DNA of 11,123 nt from NCBI GenBank assembly GCA_902782795.1, contig CACZOT010000067.1, positions 1 to 11,123 of the forward strand. The letters run 5' to 3'. Position 1 is the stretch's first letter. The number at the start of each line of letters is the position of its first letter. The notes below the pieces were generated by a model. It searched no databases, had not been told where the DNA came from, and saw only the letters and a program-made list of their open reading frames with translations. Of this stretch, positions 6,316 through 11,123 are shown in pieces. The stretch is from an uncultured Eubacteriales bacterium (GTDB taxonomy: Bacteria > Bacillota > Clostridia > Christensenellales > Aristaeellaceae). The position numbers were made by a program, and so were the translations under genes.

Positions 6316-7079
6316 AGGAGCAGCGCGGCGGAATCCGCGTCGCAGAAGAGCACGGCGTCCGGATGGCGGCGCATGACGGTCGCGGGCACATCCGCCGAAA
6401 CGGGCCCGTTCCAGGTCGCGGCCACGGCTCGGGCCTTGCTGGCCGCGGGCACCGTGCAGACCAGATGCGCCGCGCGGGCCAGGGCGGGCACCGTCAGGGT
6501 GAGGGCGTGGGTCGGCACGCTGTCCAGGCTGGAGAAGCAGCCGTCGTGCACCTGCTGCATGCGGCACACTTCGTCCAGCTGCACCTCCTTGACCAGGAGC
6601 GGGTCCTCCAGATCGGCGACCCAGGGGTCGTTGAAGGCGATGTGACCGTTCTCGCCGATGCCGAGCATCACAAGATCGGCCGGGAACGCCTCGAGCAGCG
6701 CGGCGTAGCGCTCGCACTCGGCCCGGGCCGGAGCGTCGCCGCGCAGATAATGGACCGTTTTGAAGGGCACGCGGGAGAAGATGTGCTCGTCAAGATACCT
6801 CCCGAAGGTGGCCGGATGGCCCGCGGGCAGGCCCACGTATTCATCCATGTGAAAAGCGTTCACGCGGCCCCAATCGATGCCCTCCGCCGCGGCGAGGGCG
6901 GCGAGAGCCTCGTTCTGCGAGGGCGCGGCGGCGAAGATGACGTTCACCTCGTCCTTTTCCTCCAGCAGGGCGCGCAGTTTCCCGGCGGCGGCGGCCCCTG
7001 CGGCCGCGCCCATCTCGGCGCGCGTGGCGTACGCGCGCAGGCGCAGAGCGTCCTTTTGCCCTTCCAGAATGATGCCCAT
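6312..7079 (-). CDS. Glucosamine-6-phosphate deaminase/isomerase family protein (divergent NagB-like)
   Basis: This encodes 255 residues, the NagB length. NagB converts glucosamine-6-phosphate to fructose-6-phosphate and ammonia in amino-sugar catabolism. Matching motifs are FHMDEYVGL (76-84, with Asp79 equivalent to E. coli Asp72), GIGENGHIAFNDP (140-152) and THALTLTVPAL (190-200). Against the E. coli catalytic set Asp72, Asp141, His143 and Glu148, the first Asp and the His (His146) are kept, but the second Asp is Asn144 and the Glu is Asp151. The N-terminal phosphate loop reads FAAAPSQNE rather than the usual LATGSTP type. It therefore falls in a divergent NagB-like branch with unproven substrate. 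The ATG follows GGGGGAG; an overlapping upstream ATG at 7084-7082 is out of frame. It has its own extended -10 promoter. Confidence 0.85.
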   Translation of the reverse strand: MGIILEGQKDALRLRAYATRAEMGAAAGAAAAGKLRALLEEKDEVNVIFAAAPSQNEALAALAAAEGIDWGRVNAFHMDEYVGLPAGHPATFGRYLDEHIFSRVPFKTVHYLRGDAPARAECERYAALLEAFPADLVMLGIGENGHIAFNDPWVADLEDPLLVKEVQLDEVCRMQQVHDGCFSSLDSVPTHALTLTVPALARAAHLVCTVPAASKARAVAATWNGPVSADVPATVMRRHPDAVLFCDADSAALLL

Positions 7080-7110
7080 GCCATGTCTCCCCCTTTGTAT
7101 TTCTGCGTTC

Positions 7111-7119
7111 AGTATAGCA
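7111..7119 (-). promoter_or_regulatory. Extended -10 promoter of the NagB-like gene
   Basis: On the minus strand the sequence reads TGCTATACT, a TGn-extended TATACT, about 32 nt before the ATG. No convincing -35 is seen at 16-18 bp. It lies immediately downstream of the terminator of the preceding exported-protein gene. Confidence 0.6.
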
Positions 7120-7130
7120 CGGCCCTGTTA

Positions 7131-7166
7131 AAAAGAGAGCCTCCGGCGCGCCGGAGGCTCTCTTTT
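7131..7166. terminator. Perfect 36-bp palindromic terminator after the exported-protein gene
   Basis: Bases 7131-7148 are perfectly complementary to 7149-7166, with GGCGCGCC at the centre. On the minus strand the hairpin is followed by TTTTTAAC, 9 nt after the stop of the exported-protein gene. On the plus strand it ends in TTTTA and could stop transcripts that run through from the GNAT gene. Confidence 0.9.
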
Positions 7167-7175
7167 ACCGCGTCC

Positions 7176-7670
7176 TCAGCCCAGAGGACGCACGGAGGTG
7201 ATCTCGTAGTACATCGGCTGGTATTCGCCGGGGGCGGTCGCGAGCAGTTCGGCCAGCAGCGCCTCGTCCGTGACGCGCTCCAGCGTCATGCGCGTGCCGG
7301 AGATGGCGTAGGGCGTATCGCTCGGGACCGCGGCGTACATGGCCACGATCTCGCTGCCGTTCTCGATGTTGACGAAGGTCTGGTTGCCTTCATCCAGGCC
7401 CAGCTGCAGGTAATACTTCTCGCCCGACTTGACGCAGCCGTAGACGAAGAAGCCCAGGTTCGGCGTGCCGTCCCCGTTCACGGAGGCGATGGCGAAGAAG
7501 CCAGAGTAGGAATTCAGCGCGTCGTACAGATCGTCGCCGGAGATGATGCCGTCGGCGAAATAATCCGTGACGGAGGCAGAGGTGACGGCGTCGGGCGCGG
7601 CGTCCGTATCGGCAAGGGCGGGAATGGCCGCCAGGCAAAGGACCAGGGCGAGCGTGAGCAGTTTCTTCAT
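7176..7670 (-). CDS. Exported protein with a pyridoxamine-5'-phosphate-oxidase-like (split-barrel) domain
   Basis: This encodes 164 residues. The N-terminus MKKLLTLALVLCLAAIPALA is a clear Sec signal peptide with an ALA|DT cleavage site after residue 20; Cys12 is not in a lipobox. The mature part, from about 33, has FFAIASVNGDGTPNLGFFVYG (58-78), strand KYYLQLGLDEGNQTFVNI (85-102), SEIVAMYAA (106-114) and the tail ALLAELL...PMYYEITSV. The order ASVNxDGTPN, then LGL-x-NQTFxN, then a final long strand resembles PNPOx-like flavin-binding split barrels. Such proteins are normally cytoplasmic, so an exported version is unusual; the flavin or heme ligand is not provable here. The ATG follows AAAGGAGG. 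It appears monocistronic, with its own promoter, a candidate operator and a terminator. Weak homology is the main doubt. Confidence 0.78.
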   Translation of the reverse strand: MKKLLTLALVLCLAAIPALADTDAAPDAVTSASVTDYFADGIISGDDLYDALNSYSGFFAIASVNGDGTPNLGFFVYGCVKSGEKYYLQLGLDEGNQTFVNIENGSEIVAMYAAVPSDTPYAISGTRMTLERVTDEALLAELLATAPGEYQPMYYEITSVRPLG

Positions 7671-7709
7671 GAGGGAGATCCTCCTTTCCGCAATACCAAA
7701 GGGACCCCC

Positions 7710-7721
7710 GGAAGCGCTTCC
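7710..7721. promoter_or_regulatory. Candidate operator: 12-bp palindrome between promoter and start of the exported-protein gene
   Basis: The sequence GGAAGCGCTTCC is a perfect dyad with a central CG inside AxCGxT, the pattern favoured by LacI-family repressors. It lies in the leader between the -10 (7745-7740) and the ribosome site, where a bound repressor would block transcription. No LacI-type gene is in the window. Confidence 0.35.
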
Positions 7722-7739
7722 CGCTCCCGAGTTAGATTT

Positions 7740-7768
7740 ATCTTACCACGGTGTCTGTTAAGATACAA
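7740..7768 (-). promoter_or_regulatory. Promoter of the exported-protein gene
   Basis: On the minus strand this is TTGTAT (7768-7763), a 17-bp spacer and TAAGAT (7745-7740). It follows directly after the terminator of the signalling operon. The leader to the ATG is about 65 nt and contains the palindrome at 7710-7721. Confidence 0.55.
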
Positions 7769-7776
7769 GACACGAA

Positions 7777-7805
7777 CGCGGCCCGGGGCATACGCCCGGG
7801 CCGCG
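7777..7805 (-). terminator. Terminator of the sensor/kinase/regulator operon
   Basis: The stem 7777-7787 pairs perfectly with 7795-7805 (11 bp, all G/C, 7-nt loop) and on the minus strand is followed by the T-rich run TTCGTGTCTTGT. It lies about 138 nt beyond the response regulator stop codon, leaving an unusually long 3' region with no gene that I can defend. Confidence 0.75.
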
Positions 7806-7942
7806 CCGCCGCGCCGGAGCCTGTTGGGCCTGCCGGCGCAGAATTCGCAGTTGTCGCGAGGGCGCAGATCTCGGCGGGGCTGCCGATCGCGCCGATGGAG
7901 GGAGCCTCGCTCTCCGCCGGCTGGTCAGCGGGCTTTTCCTTC

Positions 7943-8572
7943 TCAGCGGATGCCGGGGATGGTGATGCCGCTGCGCACGGCGCTGACCGCCAGCTCCGTA
8001 CGCGAGGACATGCCCGTCTTGTTCATGAGGTTGGTGACGTGGTAGCGGATGGTGGTGACGCCCAGGCACATCTGCTCGGCGATCTCGCGGTCCGTATATC
8101 CTTCGGCGAGGCGGCGCAGTACCTCGAGCTCGCGCTCGGTGAATTCCGTGGAGAGGGCAAACCCCAGCCTGGTCACGGGCGGCCCGTCCGGCCAGACGCG
8201 CTCCCCGGCCATGGTGCGGTCCATGACCTCCAGCATTGGCGCGGCCTGCGCCTCCTTGTACCAGAAGGAATCCACGCCGATCTCCCTGGCGCGGCGCAAA
8301 AAGACCGCGTCCGGCATGGAGGTGACGATGATGATCTTTACCTTCGGGAAGGAGGCTTTGATGCGCGCGGCCGCCTCCAGGCCGGAGTAGCCGTCGTTCA
8401 TCACCACGTCCATGAGGATGAGGTCCACCTCTTTTTTCGCGCACCAGGCGTAGGCGACCTTGGCCGTATCCAGCGACAGGGCGACCTCGTAGCGGTCGGA
8501 CAGGGAAATGATGCGCTCGAAGAGCTGGCGCGGGACGGTCTGATCATCGACGATCATCACTTGGCAGGCCAT
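7943..8572 (-). CDS. NarL/LuxR-family response regulator
   Basis: This encodes 209 residues, normal for the family. The receiver domain (about 3-122) has the acidic pair Asp9 and Asp10, phospho-acceptor Asp55 in LILMDVV, Thr84/Ser85 in IIVTSM and Lys106 in FWYKEA, so it should be phosphorylated normally. The LuxR-type helix-turn-helix (about 143-203) reads EFTERELEVLRRLAEGYTD, then REIAEQMCLGVTTIRYHVTN, so it binds DNA. It is the last gene of the operon. Its ATG lies 29 nt inside the end of the kinase gene, after AAGGAGG, which points to coupled translation and a cognate pair. Targets are unknown; autoregulation is likely but not visible, because the operon promoter is outside the window. Confidence 0.95.
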   Translation of the reverse strand: MACQVMIVDDQTVPRQLFERIISLSDRYEVALSLDTAKVAYAWCAKKEVDLILMDVVMNDGYSGLEAAARIKASFPKVKIIIVTSMPDAVFLRRAREIGVDSFWYKEAQAAPMLEVMDRTMAGERVWPDGPPVTRLGFALSTEFTERELEVLRRLAEGYTDREIAEQMCLGVTTIRYHVTNLMNKTGMSSRTELAVSAVRSGITIPGIR

Positions 8573-9854
8573 AGGCGTCCTCCTTGGGCAGGTCCAATGT
8601 CAGGGAAAAGCGGGGCTCTGCCGCGACTTCCATACGGCCCCCGGCGCGCTCCACGAGCGATCGCAGGGATCGCAGGCCTCCCTTCTCGCGGATGGGCCCG
8701 TTCGGCGGCGCGCCGTCGTTGGCAAAGACGGCGGCGAGGCGGCCCGCTCTTTGCGAAACGGCGAGGCAGAGCGTCCCGCCGCCCGCGTGGCGCAGGATAT
8801 TGGTGAAGCACTCGTGGATGGCCACGGCGAGGATATGCTTGGCGGGCTCCCACTGCGGGAGCTCCCCCTCGACGGCCACGTGCACGCCCAGGGTCTCCGC
8901 CGTCTCCAGCATGAGCTCGTACTCGTCGCGCGCTGCGGGCGAGAAGCCGCTCTTCAGGAAGGAGATGTTGAGCCGCAGCCGCTCCACGATGGCGCGGCGC
9001 TCCTCCTCCGTTCCGCCGCGGAACAGATAGGAGCGGATGGCGAGCAGATCGCTGCCCAGTTCGTCGTGGATCTTCACCTTCGCCTCGAGGATCTCCCGCT
9101 CGGTGGTCAGAGCGACGATCTCGCGGTTGTAGTCCGTGAGGCGGCGGTTCAGCGCCACCACCTTTTCCCGGGCCTCGCGCAGGGCCAGCGTCTTCGTATA
9201 GAACTCGGTCACGTCCGTCGCCGTGAGCATGACCGCCGCCCACTTTCCGCGGCGCGTCTCCTTGCGGGAGAACTGCCAGGCCGCGCCGTCCGGGAGTACC
9301 ACCACGCTCTCCTCGCCCCGCACGGGGATCTGGCAGCCGGGGGCCACGTCTCCCGCGCGCAGCCGTTCCCAGAAGGCGGCTCCGTTGCGCAGCGCGGAGC
9401 CCGTGACGGCGCGGGCCAGCCGCTCCATGGCGCGGTTGATGAGGACGACGCGCCCGCCCTCCCGGTAAAAGCACAGGCCCGTTGGCAGGCCGTCCGCGGC
9501 TTCCTTGATGGAACCCGGGGTGATCTGCCTGCGCGCGTAGCGCAGATAATCCCGGAACAGGAGTCCCTCACCGCACGCCGCGATCAGCCACAGGACCGGC
9601 AGCCAAAAACTCCGCTCCAGAAACAGGGCCGAGGTGGCCATCTCCCCCTCGGAACGCCCGATGCCGGGCCAGGTGACTACGATCTGCGCCAGCAGATAGC
9701 TCGCCGCCAGCGCCAGCGCCACGAACACCAGGGCCCAGCGGCGCTTCTGGCGGATCATCAGGTCGATCAGCAGCACCGCGAAGACGAATTCCCCCAGGGC
9801 CAGGGCCGTCCAAAGGCAGGCCTGCCAGGGCGCTGTCAGCCACGCGCCGGTCAT
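8544..9854 (-). CDS. Membrane sensor histidine kinase with intact kinase core
   Basis: This encodes 436 residues. Three membrane segments are at about 11-34, 40-61 and 83-100. A PAS-like region follows (about 118-217: GLPTGLCFYREGGRVVLINRA, then LTATDVTEF), then a coiled coil (223-258). The phospho-acceptor box is KVKIHDELGSDLLAIRSYL with His263. The ATPase domain has N-box HECFTNILRHAGG (Glu348, Asn352), D-box FANDGAPP (Asp380) and Gly-rich EKGGLRSLRSLVERAGG (390-406). This resembles the HisKA_3-like kinases that pair with NarL regulators. The start ATG shares ATGA with the stop of the upstream sensor gene, and the 3' end overlaps the regulator by 29 nt. Reading this frame further upstream gives only Arg/Gly/Pro-rich shadow sequence, so the ATG at 9854 is preferred. 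Confidence 0.93.
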   Translation of the reverse strand: MTGAWLTAPWQACLWTALALGEFVFAVLLIDLMIRQKRRWALVFVALALAASYLLAQIVVTWPGIGRSEGEMATSALFLERSFWLPVLWLIAACGEGLLFRDYLRYARRQITPGSIKEAADGLPTGLCFYREGGRVVLINRAMERLARAVTGSALRNGAAFWERLRAGDVAPGCQIPVRGEESVVVLPDGAAWQFSRKETRRGKWAAVMLTATDVTEFYTKTLALREAREKVVALNRRLTDYNREIVALTTEREILEAKVKIHDELGSDLLAIRSYLFRGGTEEERRAIVERLRLNISFLKSGFSPAARDEYELMLETAETLGVHVAVEGELPQWEPAKHILAVAIHECFTNILRHAGGGTLCLAVSQRAGRLAAVFANDGAPPNGPIREKGGLRSLRSLVERAGGRMEVAAEPRFSLTLDLPKEDAYGLPSDDRR

Positions 9855-11123
9855 CTTCCATCGCCCCCTTCCTCCAGGGTGAGGACGACGAGGGTGTCCC
9901 GGTTGTCGGTGGATACGGCCAAATGCCGGGAGAACCCCTGCGGCGCGGCGGCGGGCTCCCGGGCGTCGTAGGCGATGGCGTCCGCCCGCAGGAGGACGCG
10001 CAGCGCGAGCCGCCCCTCCCCTGCGCGCACGGCGACGAGGATATCCCGAAGAGAATCCATGCAGCTCTCCACCAGGGCTTCGAACTGCTCGTAGGCGGCG
10101 ATCACCATGCCGGCGGGGAAATCTCCCCCGCCCTGGGCGCTCCAGGCCGTCTGCGCGCCGCAGAGCCGCACCGACTCCAGAGATTCCGCCACGGCCGCCG
10201 TGAGCTCCTCCAGGGGCATGCGCCCCTGCGCCGCCAGGAGCTCCAGGTTGCTTCTCCGCTTCACGTACGCGCACAAAATCGCCAGCTGCCCGTCGATGGG
10301 GGCGTCCAGGCGCTCGGCGATGGCCCGCAGCTGCGGCTGAAGGATGCGGGAAATACTGTTGTAAAGGCGATCGCGCGTCTCCACCTCGGCGCGCTCCTGG
10401 CGGGTGCGCGTTTCCTCGGCCAGGTAGGCGTTGCGCGCCTCGATCTGCGCCGTGACCTCCTGGAGCCGCTCGTTGAGCGCCTGCATGCGGCCGACCTCCG
10501 CCGTCCAGCGGATGGCCCCGCCGCGGATGGGCCGCTCCAGGATCTGCGTGTCCCCGCTGGGCGGGAAGGGGTACTTCGTCCGCTCCGTCCGGTAGACCGG
10601 CTCGCCGCGCGCGTTCACGATCACCGCCTGCATATCCGCCATGGCGAAGAGCTTCTCGTAATCCATATTGGCGGGGATGAGGCCGATCTGGATGCACGCC
10701 TCCAGGAACCCGACGATGCCGAAGGAGTAGATCTCCCCAACCTGCCAGAGCTTGGCGCCACGGATCCTCGGGATCGCGTGGAGGGCGTCCGCGAGCAGCA
10801 GCAGCGCCATGCCCACCACCGGCACTGCGGGTAGCAACCAGAGCCGCGCGCCCACAGTGCCGCGGCAATTGCGCACGGTGAAAAACAGGGTCAGGAGCAT
10901 CAGCGCGGCAAAATACGCGCAATAGAGATAATACAGCCAGCCGCGCACCTCGCGCCCGTCGTCCCACAGGACGCCGGACGGGAAGCGGAAGGCGAAAGAA
11001 TGCAGATCGTTCGTGAGGAACCCCGCCGCGATCAGGACGGCCAGCGCCACGAGCAGCCAGCAGACGCGCGGCAGGGGCTCCTGCTCGGGCCGGCATTCGC
11101 AAAGGGGCATGAGAAAACACAAA
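9851..11123 (-). CDS. Multi-span membrane sensor with degenerate histidine-kinase (pseudokinase-like) C-terminus, 5' partial
   Basis: The reading frame is open to the window edge with no start I trust, so about 423 residues are seen and the N-terminus is missing. Numbering is from the TTG codon at 11122. Membrane helices are at about 20-35, 63-82, 95-112 and 130-149; TNDLHSFAFRF just after the first is typical of clostridial kinases with a 7TM-type sensor region, so earlier helices probably lie outside. A short PAS-like strand region (162-185) and a long coiled coil (204-255) follow. DRLYNSISRILQPQLRAIAE (251-270) sits where a DHp helix should be but has no His. The last part (about 342-419) has strand and helix order like an ATPase domain but no N-box Asn, no DxG and no Gly-rich loop. 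It overlaps the kinase gene by 4 nt. I infer a non-catalytic partner that senses the signal. Confidence 0.75.
   Translation of the reverse strand, partial: LCFLMPLCECRPEQEPLPRVCWLLVALAVLIAAGFLTNDLHSFAFRFPSGVLWDDGREVRGWLYYLYCAYFAALMLLTLFFTVRNCRGTVGARLWLLPAVPVVGMALLLLADALHAIPRIRGAKLWQVGEIYSFGIVGFLEACIQIGLIPANMDYEKLFAMADMQAVIVNARGEPVYRTERTKYPFPPSGDTQILERPIRGGAIRWTAEVGRMQALNERLQEVTAQIEARNAYLAEETRTRQERAEVETRDRLYNSISRILQPQLRAIAERLDAPIDGQLAILCAYVKRRSNLELLAAQGRMPLEELTAAVAESLESVRLCGAQTAWSAQGGGDFPAGMVIAAYEQFEALVESCMDSLRDILVAVRAGEGRLALRVLLRADAIAYDAREPAAAPQGFSRHLAVSTDNRDTLVVLTLEEGGDGR

Noticed and set aside
2991..8045. A 1684-codon open frame on the plus strand
   Set aside because: It lies antisense to well-supported genes, is rich in Arg, Gly, His and Ala in no domain-like order, and arises from high GC content, which removes stop codons from the opposite strand.
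8544..11120. An 858-codon extension of the histidine kinase frame to the right edge
   Set aside because: Upstream of the ATG at 9854 the frame is Arg/Gly/Pro-rich shadow of the sensor gene, which has real membrane and coiled-coil sequence in the other frame. The ATGA overlap is the normal operon junction.
1..11123. CRISPR arrays, insertion sequences, phage or conjugation genes, attachment sites next to the tRNA
   Set aside because: I found no regularly spaced repeats, transposase or integrase motifs, or duplicated tRNA 3' end. All genes fit the same codon and GC style.

Overview
This is a high-GC window, roughly two thirds G+C by eye. It has clear AGGAGG-type ribosome sites, sigma-A-like promoters and intrinsic terminators. 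Together with the gene content (rubredoxin, an Orn/Lys/Arg decarboxylase of the single-domain Gram-positive type, a Ste24-like M48 protease, and a NarL-type regulator beside a multi-membrane-span sensor), this suggests an anaerobic high-GC Clostridia member, probably a gut commensal. That placement is inference; the window holds no marker gene that settles taxonomy. I see no insertion sequence, phage gene, integrase or CRISPR array, and the layout looks like ordinary, densely packed chromosome.

Layout, left to right. A tRNA-Ser(CGA), missing its first two bases, ends in a hairpin that also terminates a convergent two-gene minus-strand operon: an alkaline-phosphatase-superfamily hydrolase followed by a small ArsC/Spx-fold protein whose usual active-site cysteine is Asn. 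On the plus strand come a 53-residue rubredoxin and a 2-phosphosulfolactate phosphatase (ComB) family protein, each with its own promoter and terminator. Next, on the minus strand, are an M48 zinc metalloprotease and, upstream of it, a PLP-dependent Orn/Lys/Arg decarboxylase-like protein. A GNAT acetyltransferase diverges from the decarboxylase. It runs head-on into a NagB-like sugar-phosphate deaminase, and their stop codons share a CTAG. Then come a small exported protein resembling the PNPOx-like flavin-reductase fold and, to the right edge, a three-gene signalling operon.

That operon is the most interesting part. In transcription order it encodes a membrane sensor (cut by the window edge) whose C-terminal half looks like a decayed histidine kinase without phospho-acceptor His or ATP-binding boxes, a second membrane protein with an intact kinase core (His263, N-box, D-box, Gly-rich segment), and a NarL/LuxR response regulator. 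The three genes overlap (4 nt, then 29 nt), which favours co-translation. I infer a pseudokinase/kinase heteromeric sensor that feeds one DNA-binding regulator. The signal and targets cannot be read from this sequence.

No gene-free stretch exceeds 300 bases. The two longest gaps are 2904-3143, which holds a strong terminator and otherwise nothing I recognise, and 7671-7942, which holds a promoter, a palindrome, a terminator and an unexplained open stretch.
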